64,000 nucleotides of DNA, from positions 1,674,001-1,738,000 of the forward strand of contig NC_015554.1 of assembly GCF_000213655.1 (NCBI RefSeq). The letters are read 5' to 3'. The position numbers and the translations under genes were made by a program. Below, piece by piece: positions 1 through 9,813 of the stretch (positions are counted from its first letter, which is position 1; each line of letters begins with the position of its first letter). This DNA is from Alteromonas naphthalenivorans. Its GTDB lineage: Bacteria; Pseudomonadota; Gammaproteobacteria; Enterobacterales; Alteromonadaceae. The notes under the pieces are model-generated. The model ran no database searches and was not told the origin of the DNA. It saw only the letters and a list, made by a program, of their open reading frames with translations.

Positions 1-490
1 GGCTACATGTTTTATTTAGGACTTCTTTAAATACTTCAATTTTAGGATTTACATGATGGAATCCTAATTGAATTTTTCTAGGGATTGCTTGCTTTTTAAG
101 TTCTTCATAAGTCATTTTGGGGATAGCAACACTGAGAAAAGAGAGATCTTTTTTTGAAAAAGTTACCCAAGGTATATGACTACGCTCTATCAATTTAATA
201 ATATGTGTTTTAAGTGATATAAAGTCTGAATATGCAGTGGGTTTAGCAAGTCGCTGGCTCAAATCTATAGCTACAAGTTTTAAACAATAAGTTAAGTCCT
301 TTCTACCACTAGATAGCAATACAGGGCAGAGAATATTGCTATATGCAACAAGATTTTTTGATATTTTCATGATTTGGGAGTAGCTTTTTTCTTTGAACAG
401 TTCAACCGTGCCATCGTGTATAGGCTCTCCATAATGGATTTTGATAAAGACGAATTTTTCATCTAAGCTCATTTTCTTATCCATTTGCAT
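1..490 (-). CDS. Unrecognised protein, N-terminal part (runs off window start)
   Basis: The reverse strand is open from an ATG at 490 to the window edge (about 163 codons, no stop). The protein begins MQMDKKMSLDEKFVFIK and continues with charged and hydrophobic stretches, with no signal peptide or obvious membrane segment. A purine-rich AGGTAGG lies just upstream of the ATG; a second ATG at 484 is also possible. I do not recognise the family. The stretch is much more AT-rich than the genes after 600, and it ends next to a truncated ligA, so I infer that it belongs to an inserted island rather than to the core chromosome. No function is proposed. Confidence 0.55.
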   Translation of the reverse strand, partial: MQMDKKMSLDEKFVFIKIHYGEPIHDGTVELFKEKSYSQIMKISKNLVAYSNILCPVLLSSGRKDLTYCLKLVAIDLSQRLAKPTAYSDFISLKTHIIKLIERSHIPWVTFSKKDLSFLSVAIPKMTYEELKKQAIPRKIQLGFHHVNPKIEVFKEVLNKTCS

Positions 491-592
491 ATACCTACCT
501 GAATATGTTCAAATACTGGAGGTTATTGTATTTTGTATATAAAGTCTAATATTACGAGAGTCTCTCTAATTGAAATTAGGTTGCTCTGGTGA

Positions 593-1609
<1,017 letters not shown>

Positions 1610-1669
1610 CCTTTATAATTAGCACAGTTTGAGCAGTCAGTATTAACAGAACGCAAACCATACTAATGA

Positions 1670-1696
1670 AAAAAGGCGCCTTAAGAGCGCCTTTTT
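1670..1696 (+). terminator. Rho-independent terminator after the ligA remnant
   Basis: A GC-rich stem (AAAAAGGCGC pairing with GCGCCTTTTT) with a 7-nt loop is flanked by an A-run on the left and a T-run on the right. Confidence 0.8.
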
Positions 1697-1786
1697 CATG
1701 TCTGCGTGTGTATGATTTGATGTACTTAGGCACGTACTAAGAACTCGTAGCCTAAGCGTCCGCCTGCCTATGGTAGGGGGAGCTGG

Positions 1787-2323
1787 CTACTGTGCTTGCA
1801 CTTTGGCTTTCGCACGAGCCAATCTTCTGCGTTCCCAAGCCTTTTTAACCTGAAAACGCCAAATCCAGTTTAGGGTGAAGTAACCCACGGCACTGGCGAT
1901 GATGGAACAAATTGCGCAGCCAACCAAAAATGCGGGGCCAATAGTGCTGATGCTTTCCACCACCCATTGCCAACTGAATTGAAATTCAAAGTGTTTAGGC
2001 TTAGTCCCAAGTACAGTAGAACCAATTTTATAAGCAGCATAAAATATGGGCGGTATGGTGAACGGATTGGTAACCCATACCGTGGCTACCGATAGCGGTA
2101 AATTAGCACGAAAAGGAATGGCGACGCCCGCAGAAAGCCACATTTGAAAGGGCACAGGCCAAAACGCAAAAAACAGCCCGATACAAAATCCGCCTGCCGC
2201 TGAACGTCTGTTTAAATGCCATAAATTAGGTTCGTGCAAAACGCTGCCAAACACGCGCAGAATTTTGTTGTTCTTTACAGCCTGCGGTTCAGGCAGGAAA
2301 CGTCTAATAAATTTCTTAGGCAT
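1787..2323 (-). CDS. DUF2062 family inner-membrane protein
   Basis: This 178-residue protein has the pattern of the DUF2062 family: a basic N-terminus (MPKKFIRRFLP), the motif HEPNLWHLNRRSAAGGFCIGL (split around residues 30-50), a hydrophobic segment with FWPVPFQM, the TNPFTIPPIFY stretch at about 85-95, a second hydrophobic segment near residues 130-155, and a basic tail. The biochemical function is unknown; it is an integral membrane protein. It is divergent from comEC, with about 70 bp between the starts. The ATG at 2323 opens directly on the family's conserved N-terminus, so the start is well placed. Confidence 0.85.
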   Translation of the reverse strand: MPKKFIRRFLPEPQAVKNNKILRVFGSVLHEPNLWHLNRRSAAGGFCIGLFFAFWPVPFQMWLSAGVAIPFRANLPLSVATVWVTNPFTIPPIFYAAYKIGSTVLGTKPKHFEFQFSWQWVVESISTIGPAFLVGCAICSIIASAVGYFTLNWIWRFQVKKAWERRRLARAKAKVQAQ

Positions 2324-2392
2324 AACACTCGTTCGTTAACTATCAACATATGGGCTACATTCAGCCATCTATATTTATTGCTACGTAAAACA

Positions 2393-4948
2393 ATGGTAAA
2401 TCGTATCACAATTTGGTGTGGCAGTTTTTGTGTTAGCGCAACAACCGCTGTTTTATGGCCCGAGTTGCCATCGCTAAACCTAGTGATGACGCTTGCCATA
2501 GGTGGTGGTGTACTGCTGTTCCTATCAAAGTGCAATTTTTACTTTTATTCAATAAGCGGCGGTAAACAAACGTCTTGGATGAAGTTTGTACTTATTGCAG
2601 TAAGTGGCGCATTAATAGGTGCTACATGGATGGCGAGTTTAGGGTATTGGCACCTATCTTGGCAACTACCACAGAGCAAAATTCAACAAGATGTCACAAT
2701 TAATGCGACGGTTGACCGGGGAGGCTGTCTAAGTGGTCAAAAAAGCGTCGTGAATAATCAAGAAAATAGAGTACACACACAAAACGCGGAAAATATCGAC
2801 AGTGCAGTAAACGCAGAGTATGAAAAAGATGAACCGCGATATATGTCGTATGTCGTCAACGTCAACGCCATAGACGATATAGCACTGAAGTTCACTCGAA
2901 AAATGGCATTGAGCCATCGCCTGACGAGTACCTGTTTACACAACGGGGACAAATTCACTGCCACGGTGAAATTAAAACCGGCCTACGGCACGCTGAACCC
3001 AGTAGGCTTCAATCGACAACAATACCTTGCCAGCCAAGAAATTGTGGCTACGGGTTATATCAAACATTTACACATTGAAGCCGTGGTTCACAACCATAGT
3101 GTTCGTCATAACATATCCGTTTTTATAACTACGCTGCCACTTGATCAAATGCGTTGGTTTCAGGCGTTATTGATTGGTGAACGTAGTCTGTTAACCAAAG
3201 ACGACTGGCACACGATTGGGCAAACCGGTACCGCGCATATTTTCAGTATATCGGGAATGCACCTATCCATTATCGCCCTGACGGTATTTTATGCGTGTAG
3301 CGCGTTTATTTTTGTTGCCAGTAGCATAATAAAAAGGAAGAACGCTTTCATAAACCTAAGGCGCTACGTATTAATGACTTTGGTTTGTAGTACTGCGCTG
3401 TATGTGATGTTAAGCGGGATGGCATTGCCAGTAGTCAGAGCTTTTGTTTTATTGGTGGTGGGTATTGGCTTTGCTGTATTTAATAGTGTGTTACGGCCAT
3501 TTCACATGGGCGTTTTCATGTTGTTTACTTGTATTGTGTTGTTTCCTCTGTCGTTGCTGCAAGCCAGTTTTTATTTAAGCATAGGCGCGGTGATAAGTAT
3601 TTGGCTGCTTAATTGGCGATTTCGATTCCAGGCAATGCCGTGGTACAAAGCTTTATTTTGCATTCAATTAGGGGTAAGCGTTGTGATGGCGCCTATCACG
3701 CTATTGTGGTTTGGTACGGCTAGCACTATCGGCATTATCGCTAACCTTTTTGTATTGCCTGTTATTACGCTTGTTCTTCCTGTGGCACTGCTTGCGGTAA
3801 TGGCGGGGTACTATATTCCTACAAGCTTAGACTTTGCTATTTGGGTGCTACTTAAAATAGATAAGGTATTAGGCTGGCTTTTAACCTGCTTAAGCGACGC
3901 GGCATCTTGGCCAATAAGTGCAATTCACTTCTATCCCACCACGGGTTCAATACTGTGCCTGCTTTTCGCCATGTTATTAGCCATTTTACCCAGGTGGCGA
4001 TATAAATGGGCCTGTGTATCATTGCTAATACTGCCAGTTACCCTCACTTTTATTCATTCTTCTCCAACTCGATGGTTTGTTAATGTGTTTGATGCTGGCC
4101 AAGGAACTGCTATCGCGTTAACCAAAGGGGAACATGCCATCATTGTTGATACAGGGCCTATGTATAACGCTGAAGCGCCATTAGCGAGTCAGGTTATACC
4201 TGCATTCCTGAAGCAAAATAACAGCGAACACGTAGATATGGTCATTCACAGTCATGGTGATACTGATCATGCAGGAGGAAAAGCCGCGTTGAGTGCCTGG
4301 TTAGACACCAAAGGTATTAAACCCGCATGGATAAGCCCGATAGACGGATGTGAGCGAGGAAAGGTAATTAACTGGCAAGGGTTAACGCTTACCTTTCTAT
4401 GGCCTGAAAAAGGGAATCTAGAAGACAGTAATGCTATGTCTTGCGTGATTAAAATTGATGATGGATTCCACAGTGTTCTGATTCCTGGTGATATTGAACG
4501 AGCCAGTGAGTACGCCATACTACATGCAGAAAAAAAGCGAATGGCAGCGGGAATTAAAGGGAGAACAAACGGTACTCAAGAAAATAAAAGCAACGTTGAA
4601 CAAACAGCTGTGCGTGCTGATGTGTTAATTGCACCTCATCATGGCAGTAAAACTTCATCTACCGACATATGGATTCAACGCGTCTCTCCTGATGTGGTTC
4701 TTTATACCCAAGGATATGAAAATAGGTGGAAATTTCCAAGCCAATCCGTCTTTTCTCGCTATCAGAAATATGGCGTTCGCCAATTTACCACCAGCGAATT
4801 TGGTTTCATTCGACTTGAGTTCACAGAAGGTGGCTATATAGTTAGGTCAGAACGAAAAGACGCCCAAAACCGTTGGTATTTGCCAAGTTACACGCCTAGG
4901 CACCTTGTTTCTTCAGAATCTGAAGTGAAGAAAGAGGAAAATTTTTAA
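2393..4948 (+). CDS. comEC: DNA internalization channel ComEC/Rec2
   Basis: This protein forms the inner-membrane channel for single-stranded DNA uptake in natural transformation. The order is: N-terminal membrane and DUF4131/OB-like region, the polytopic Competence domain (starting near the HIFSISGMHLSIIAL motif), and a C-terminal metallo-beta-lactamase-like domain with the metal-binding HSHGDTDHAGG motif and a later PHHGS motif. From the ATG at 2393 it has 851 residues, usual for gammaproteobacterial ComEC/Rec2. An upstream in-frame start at 2234 would overlap the divergent DUF2062 gene and is disfavoured. The OB-like region carries a polar, asparagine/glutamate-rich insert (about residues 120-145). 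It is followed by msbA, an arrangement common in this group. Confidence 0.92.
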   Translation: MVNRITIWCGSFCVSATTAVLWPELPSLNLVMTLAIGGGVLLFLSKCNFYFYSISGGKQTSWMKFVLIAVSGALIGATWMASLGYWHLSWQLPQSKIQQDVTINATVDRGGCLSGQKSVVNNQENRVHTQNAENIDSAVNAEYEKDEPRYMSYVVNVNAIDDIALKFTRKMALSHRLTSTCLHNGDKFTATVKLKPAYGTLNPVGFNRQQYLASQEIVATGYIKHLHIEAVVHNHSVRHNISVFITTLPLDQMRWFQALLIGERSLLTKDDWHTIGQTGTAHIFSISGMHLSIIALTVFYACSAFIFVASSIIKRKNAFINLRRYVLMTLVCSTALYVMLSGMALPVVRAFVLLVVGIGFAVFNSVLRPFHMGVFMLFTCIVLFPLSLLQASFYLSIGAVISIWLLNWRFRFQAMPWYKALFCIQLGVSVVMAPITLLWFGTASTIGIIANLFVLPVITLVLPVALLAVMAGYYIPTSLDFAIWVLLKIDKVLGWLLTCLSDAASWPISAIHFYPTTGSILCLLFAMLLAILPRWRYKWACVSLLILPVTLTFIHSSPTRWFVNVFDAGQGTAIALTKGEHAIIVDTGPMYNAEAPLASQVIPAFLKQNNSEHVDMVIHSHGDTDHAGGKAALSAWLDTKGIKPAWISPIDGCERGKVINWQGLTLTFLWPEKGNLEDSNAMSCVIKIDDGFHSVLIPGDIERASEYAILHAEKKRMAAGIKGRTNGTQENKSNVEQTAVRADVLIAPHHGSKTSSTDIWIQRVSPDVVLYTQGYENRWKFPSQSVFSRYQKYGVRQFTTSEFGFIRLEFTEGGYIVRSERKDAQNRWYLPSYTPRHLVSSESEVKKEENF

Positions 4949-5040
4949 TCAAAGCATGGGGTTGATTAGGGAAATGACTCAAGTACTAGTACAATAGCGA
5001 GGGTGAAAGTAATGAATAACGAACAGGTTAAAACACTTTG

Positions 5041-6786
5041 ATGCAACAAACCGATCCGTCGGCCTTCCAGGTTAAACGCTTTTTACGCTATCTGCGTGAA
5101 TTTAAACTCCCTTTCTTCGTTGCCGTTATTGGCATGGTGGGCTACTCCGCGGTAGATACTTTCGTATTTGCACAATTGCAGCCCATGATTGACGAGTCAC
5201 TAGGGAAAAATGATCAGGCGTACTTACGATTAGCTGCGTATGCGATAGTCCCGTTGTTTTTATTAAGGGGTCTATTTAACTTTCTTGGTACCTACACACT
5301 AACGTGGATTGGGGCGCAGGTCGTCATGCGCATGCGACAACAGTTGTTCGATAAATATATCCATTTGCCGGTGTCTTTCCACGATACCCAAGCGGTGGGC
5401 GCGTTAATTAGTAAAGTGACCTATGACACAGAACAAGTTGCCAATGCTTCTGGTAAAGCCTTGTTAACCTTGGTACGGGAAGGGGCGCTTGTTATTGGAT
5501 TACTCGCGGTCATGTTTTATTACTCATGGCAGTTATCTCTTATTTTCTTGTTAATTGGTCCCTTGGTTGCCGTTATTGTCTCATTCGTGAGTAAGCGCTT
5601 TAGAGTGGTGAGTCGAAACATTCAACAAGCGATGGGCAATTTAACATCTGCGGTAGAGCAGGCGGTAAAAGGCCATAAAGTGGTCATTATGTTTGGTGGG
5701 CAAACCATCGAACAAAAACGCTTCGAGCAGAAAAATAATAATAACCGCCAACAAACCATGAAGCTTGCGGTTACCCAGATTTTAAGTGTGTCATCTATTC
5801 AGGTTATTGCATCTGTGGCGTTAGCTGTAGTGCTCTATATTGCCAGCACGCCTGGCATGGTTGAAAAGCTCTCTGCGGGTGTATTTATTAACGTGGTGTT
5901 TTGTATGGTGATGCTACTAAAACCTTTAAAACAACTGACGACGATTAATAATGAGTTTCAAAAAGGCATGACTGCCTGCGTAAGCGTGTTTGAAATTCTA
6001 GATAGAGAAAACGAAGCTGATTCAGGCGACATAAAACTAGAGCGTGCAGTCGGTAAAATTGAATTCGATGATGTGACCTTTACTTACCCTGGAAAGCATT
6101 CGCCTGCGTTAACGAACGTGTCGTTTACCGCAGAACCTGGCCACTCTGTTGCTTTGGTAGGGCGTTCTGGAAGCGGAAAGTCGACCATTTCGTCGCTGCT
6201 TACCCGATTCTATTCCCCGCAAAGAGGGCAAGTCAGGTTGGATGACAATCCTTTAGACAGTATCGATTTAAAATCACTACGGGCGCAGTTTGCGGTAGTG
6301 TCGCAAAACGTAACATTATTTAACGATTCTATTGCCAATAACATTGCTTATGGTGCAAAAGAAACCGTGTCGCAGGCCAAAATTGAGCAAGCCTGCAAAA
6401 TGGCTCACGTCGATGAGTTTTTGGGTAATTTACCTGAAGGTATCGATACTGTTATTGGTGAAAATGGCCTTATGTTGTCTGGCGGACAGCGTCAGCGTAT
6501 CGCTATTGCTCGCGCTATTTTAGCCGATGCGCCGATTCTGATTTTAGACGAAGCGACCTCGGCGCTAGATACGGAATCGGAAAGACTTATCCAAGATGCA
6601 CTAGAAACATTACAAAAACGATGCACCAGTATTGTGGTAGCCCACAGGTTATCGACAATTGAAAATGCCGACACTATCATGGTGGTTGAGCAAGGTCGCA
6701 TTATTGAAAGTGGTAAGCATCAGGAGTTACTAGAAAAAGGCGGGCATTATGCTCAGCTTCACGCGTTGCAGTTTGGTGATAACTAA
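5041..6786 (+). CDS. msbA: Lipid A export ABC transporter MsbA
   Basis: MsbA flips core-lipid A from the inner to the outer leaflet of the inner membrane, driven by ATP. The 581-residue protein is a fused half-transporter: six transmembrane helices in the first ~310 residues, then a nucleotide-binding domain with Walker A GRSGSGKST, signature LSGGQRQR, Walker B ILILDEATSALD and a switch histidine (VVAHRLST). The ATG at 5041 is preferred over the in-frame TTG at 5038. The stop codon directly abuts the GTG start of lpxK, so the two are co-transcribed and probably translationally coupled, as in E. coli msbA-lpxK. Confidence 0.95.
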   Translation: MQQTDPSAFQVKRFLRYLREFKLPFFVAVIGMVGYSAVDTFVFAQLQPMIDESLGKNDQAYLRLAAYAIVPLFLLRGLFNFLGTYTLTWIGAQVVMRMRQQLFDKYIHLPVSFHDTQAVGALISKVTYDTEQVANASGKALLTLVREGALVIGLLAVMFYYSWQLSLIFLLIGPLVAVIVSFVSKRFRVVSRNIQQAMGNLTSAVEQAVKGHKVVIMFGGQTIEQKRFEQKNNNNRQQTMKLAVTQILSVSSIQVIASVALAVVLYIASTPGMVEKLSAGVFINVVFCMVMLLKPLKQLTTINNEFQKGMTACVSVFEILDRENEADSGDIKLERAVGKIEFDDVTFTYPGKHSPALTNVSFTAEPGHSVALVGRSGSGKSTISSLLTRFYSPQRGQVRLDDNPLDSIDLKSLRAQFAVVSQNVTLFNDSIANNIAYGAKETVSQAKIEQACKMAHVDEFLGNLPEGIDTVIGENGLMLSGGQRQRIAIARAILADAPILILDEATSALDTESERLIQDALETLQKRCTSIVVAHRLSTIENADTIMVVEQGRIIESGKHQELLEKGGHYAQLHALQFGDN

Positions 6787-7797
6787 GTGAGTCGTATGGT
6801 GAAGCGCTGGTACGCTGGTCACCCGCTAGTGTGGCTGTTATCGCCACTTGCGATACTTTTCTGGCTGTTATCAGCTTTTCGAAGGTTTTTGTTCTCTACC
6901 GGTCTGAAAAAGGTGTATCGAGGCCGTGCTAAAGTTATTGTCGTAGGCAATATTTCGGTTGGCGGTAACGGTAAAACACCTGTGGTACTTGCACTTGCGC
7001 AGTATTATCGCGAAAAAGGTGTTCGAGTTGGTATTTTAAGTAGAGGGTATGGGGGGAAGTCTAGCTATTATCCTCGTCAAGTCACCGCTAATGATGATGC
7101 CAGTGAAGTAGGGGATGAACCTCGACTACTGGCCATTCGAAGTCAAGTACCCGTGGTGATTGACCCTATACGTAGGCGGGGCGCAGATTATCTTTCAAGT
7201 GATCTTAATTGCGACCTTATTATCTGTGATGATGGCCTTCAACATTATGCGTTAGCAAGAGATGTTGAAGTGGTGGTAATGGACGAACGTTTAACCGGCA
7301 GTGGCTTTTTAATACCAATGGGGCCGCTTAGGGAAGGTCACTGGCGGCTGGCAACAGTAGATGCCATTGTGCATAACCGTGCTGACAATACGTTACCAGA
7401 CCTTACAGCAGGCCAGACACCTCAGTATCTTATGAAGTTGGTAGCCGGTGAATTGTGCTCTGTTACAAACCCCACCGAGCAGGCTGAGTTGACTAGTTTG
7501 CGCAGTAAGAATATTACTGCCATGGCAGGTATTGGTGCGCCTGAACGTTTTTTCTCGCAGTTAACGAGTATGGGGTTAAACTTGTCCAGCACATTACCGT
7601 TTCCCGATCATCACCAATTTACCGCAGATGATATCCCATCGGGCATGGTGCTAATGACCGAAAAAGATGCAGTGAAGTTAAGTGATATCGCTCACAGCGA
7701 TTGTTGGTATTTGCCCGTTTCAGCAAGTATCGATAAGAAATTTTTCACACAAATAGATAACAAGCTGGTTAATGCTGGCTTAACAATGACGCCTTAG
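6787..7797 (+). CDS. lpxK: Tetraacyldisaccharide 4'-kinase LpxK
   Basis: LpxK phosphorylates the 4' position of the tetraacyldisaccharide 1-phosphate precursor of lipid A at the inner membrane. The 336-residue protein has an N-terminal membrane-associated helix (WLLSPLAILFWLLSAF), a P-loop (GNISVGGNGKTPVV, about residues 56-69) and the downstream ICDDGLQHYALARD motif typical of LpxK. The GTG start follows the msbA stop with no gap; an ATG three codons further in is an alternative. Genes for a Trm112-like protein and KdsB follow within 20 bp of each other, giving a lipid A/Kdo operon. Confidence 0.95.
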   Translation: MSRMVKRWYAGHPLVWLLSPLAILFWLLSAFRRFLFSTGLKKVYRGRAKVIVVGNISVGGNGKTPVVLALAQYYREKGVRVGILSRGYGGKSSYYPRQVTANDDASEVGDEPRLLAIRSQVPVVIDPIRRRGADYLSSDLNCDLIICDDGLQHYALARDVEVVVMDERLTGSGFLIPMGPLREGHWRLATVDAIVHNRADNTLPDLTAGQTPQYLMKLVAGELCSVTNPTEQAELTSLRSKNITAMAGIGAPERFFSQLTSMGLNLSSTLPFPDHHQFTADDIPSGMVLMTEKDAVKLSDIAHSDCWYLPVSASIDKKFFTQIDNKLVNAGLTMTP

Positions 7798-7813
7798 CAA
7801 GCAAGGAAATACA

Positions 7814-8008
7814 ATGGCATTTGATAACAAATTATTAGAAGTACTGGCATGCCCAGTGTGCAAAGGCAAGTTGGTGCTTAATGATGAAAAAGATAAGCTA
7901 ATTTGCCGCTTTGACCGTTTAGCTTACGATATTAAAGACGGGATTCCGGTGCTTATAGAAAGTAAAGCAACGGTAATGACACTCGATGAAGTAGACGCAA
8001 CGCGATAG
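7814..8008 (+). CDS. Trm112/YcaR-family small zinc-ribbon-like protein
   Basis: This 64-residue protein matches the Trm112p-like (UPF0434/YcaR) family: LLEVLACPVCKGKL, a variable loop, a LICRFDRLAYDIKDGIPVLI segment and an acidic C-terminus. The full zinc-ribbon cysteine set is not visible: CPVC is present, plus one more cysteine. The start ATG at 7814 follows a purine-rich AAGGAAAT. In many gammaproteobacteria this gene sits between lpxK and kdsB exactly as here. Its precise bacterial role is unsettled; in eukaryotes and archaea the family activates methyltransferases. Confidence 0.9.
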   Translation: MAFDNKLLEVLACPVCKGKLVLNDEKDKLICRFDRLAYDIKDGIPVLIESKATVMTLDEVDATR

Positions 8009-8015
8009 GTGTGTG

Positions 8016-8765
8016 ATGGCATTTACAGTAGTTATTCCCGCACGATATGGCTCTAGCCGCTTTCCAGGTAAACCTCTGGCTGATATTAACGGCAAGCCCA
8101 TGATTCAGCATGTGGTGCAACGTGCCACTGAAGCGGGTGCTGAGCGAATCATTGTCGCCACTGACGACATGCGCATTGCCGATGTTGCAAATGAATTTTC
8201 TCATGTATGTATGACCGCCGATACACATCAGTCTGGCACTGAACGTATTGCCGAGGTAATTGAGAAAGAAAATATAGCTGCCGATAGCATTGTGGTTAAT
8301 GTACAAGGCGATGAACCTTTCATTCCTGCTGCAAACATTAAGCAAGTGGCGAGTAATTTGTCGAATGCACCTCAATGTGTGATGGCTACCTTGTCTACGC
8401 CTATTTTAGAAAGCGACGATGTATTTAACCCCAATATGGTTAAAGTATTGGTAAATGCACATAAAGAGGCGATGTACTTTTCTCGTTCCGCTATCCCATT
8501 TGAACGTGATCGTATGATGAAAAACCGTCAAAGTGCTGATCCTAAATTGTATTTTCGACATATAGGCATTTATGCGTACCGTGCACAATACGTGAAGCAG
8601 TATGTTAGTTATCAGCCTAGTGCCCTTGAGCAAATTGAATCTCTCGAGCAGCTTAGGGCATTGTGGTATGGCGACAAAATCCATTGCGACGTAGCAGATG
8701 CTAAACCACCCGTTGGCATAGACACGCCTGAGGATCTTGCGCGTTTGCTGGCATCGTTAGGGTAG
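8016..8765 (+). CDS. kdsB: CMP-Kdo synthetase (3-deoxy-manno-octulosonate cytidylyltransferase)
   Basis: KdsB activates Kdo with CTP to give CMP-Kdo for LPS inner-core assembly in the cytosol. The 249-residue protein has the nucleotidyltransferase start VVIPARYGSSRFPGKPLADI, the NVQGDEPFI motif at about residue 93, and the late family stretches HIGIYAYR and LEQIESLEQLRAL. GTG at 8013 directly precedes the ATG at 8016; the ATG is preferred. It ends the msbA-lpxK-Trm112-kdsB cluster, 7 bp after the Trm112 gene. A weak GC hairpin follows the stop. Confidence 0.95.
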   Translation: MAFTVVIPARYGSSRFPGKPLADINGKPMIQHVVQRATEAGAERIIVATDDMRIADVANEFSHVCMTADTHQSGTERIAEVIEKENIAADSIVVNVQGDEPFIPAANIKQVASNLSNAPQCVMATLSTPILESDDVFNPNMVKVLVNAHKEAMYFSRSAIPFERDRMMKNRQSADPKLYFRHIGIYAYRAQYVKQYVSYQPSALEQIESLEQLRALWYGDKIHCDVADAKPPVGIDTPEDLARLLASLG

Positions 8766-9007
8766 GCCGCGCTTTTTATTCGCTTTTTTAGCGGCTCAAA
8801 AAAACGAGTAATCATCAAAAAAAGCCAAAAGATATTCCGGTATTCAAATGCAAAAATGATTAGCCTGCTGAAAGGCTAATTAAGCATTGCCAATAAATGG
8901 TTAACACAGGCTTTCAGTGTGAATAAATGCCATTGACTTTTTTCGGCATAGCACTGGTATTTGTATTTATATTTGTAGCGTGCAGCATATAAATAGGGAG
9001 CGTTAAA

Positions 9008-9667
9008 ATGAACGTAGTCATTACAGGGGGTAACCGCGGTATTGGTCTAGCCCTGGTCAAGCAATATAAAGCGAAAGGCGCGACGGTGTACGCCACCTGT
9101 CGCAATAGTTGTGATGAGCTTAATTCATCTGGCGTTAAAGTGATCACAGGTGTTGATGTATCGCAGCCAGATACGCTGGCTGATAGTTTAGCGGAGCTAG
9201 CAGACGTTAAGATTGATTTGCTCATTAATAACGCAGGTGTGTTAGGCAAAGAAACCTTAGACGACTGGGAACCTCATACCATAGATTATCAGTTTAGAGT
9301 GAATGCGATGGGGCCTCTGCTTGTCACACAAACTCTTCTTCCATCAATGGCCGACAACAGTAAGATAGCCATGATCACCAGCAGAATGGGTTCTATGACC
9401 GATAACACTTCTGGCGGTTACTATGGGTATAGAATGTCGAAAGCGGCGTTGAATGCTGCTGGTGTGTCACTAGCGAACGATCTCAAGCCAGAAGGAATAG
9501 CGGTAGGTTTGTTTCACCCAGGCTTTGTTCAAACTGAAATGGTAAATGGTAGCGGCGATATTGATGCAGATACTTCTGCTGAAAGATTGGTCGCTCGCAT
9601 CGACGAAATGACCCTTGATAGTGCAGGGCGTTTTATACATTCAAATGGTGATGAACTGCCTTGGTAA
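9008..9667 (+). CDS. Short-chain dehydrogenase/reductase (C-factor-like)
   Basis: This 219-residue Rossmann-fold SDR has the cofactor motif TGGNRGIG (residues 6-13), the NNAG motif (about residue 77), and a catalytic Ser...YxxxK arrangement (ITSRMGSM, then YGYRMSKAALN). It resembles the small CsgA/C-factor-like SDRs. The substrate cannot be told from sequence. AGGGAG sits 5-6 nt before the ATG. It stands alone, convergent with rimO, sharing a bidirectional terminator. Confidence 0.85.
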   Translation: MNVVITGGNRGIGLALVKQYKAKGATVYATCRNSCDELNSSGVKVITGVDVSQPDTLADSLAELADVKIDLLINNAGVLGKETLDDWEPHTIDYQFRVNAMGPLLVTQTLLPSMADNSKIAMITSRMGSMTDNTSGGYYGYRMSKAALNAAGVSLANDLKPEGIAVGLFHPGFVQTEMVNGSGDIDADTSAERLVARIDEMTLDSAGRFIHSNGDELPW

Positions 9668-9714
9668 GTGCGCAGTAACTTCTGTCTGATGTGCATTCGG
9701 CATACTATTAACTT

Positions 9715-9753
9715 AAAAAAAACCGGTAGCTCCTTAGGAACTACCGGTTTTTT
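9715..9753. terminator. Bidirectional terminator between SDR and rimO
   Basis: A perfect 9-bp stem AACCGGTAG/CTACCGGTT is flanked by an A-run on the left and a T-run on the right, so it can act for both convergent genes. Confidence 0.85.
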
Positions 9754-9813
9754 GTTTATTATATTGTCATTATTTTGAACGACTTGTTGAAAGCCTAGTG
9801 GTTATTTGTACGA

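Noticed and set aside
2234..2392. Upstream extension of comEC
   Set aside because: It would overlap the conserved N-terminus of the divergent DUF2062 gene, and the added residues do not resemble ComEC.
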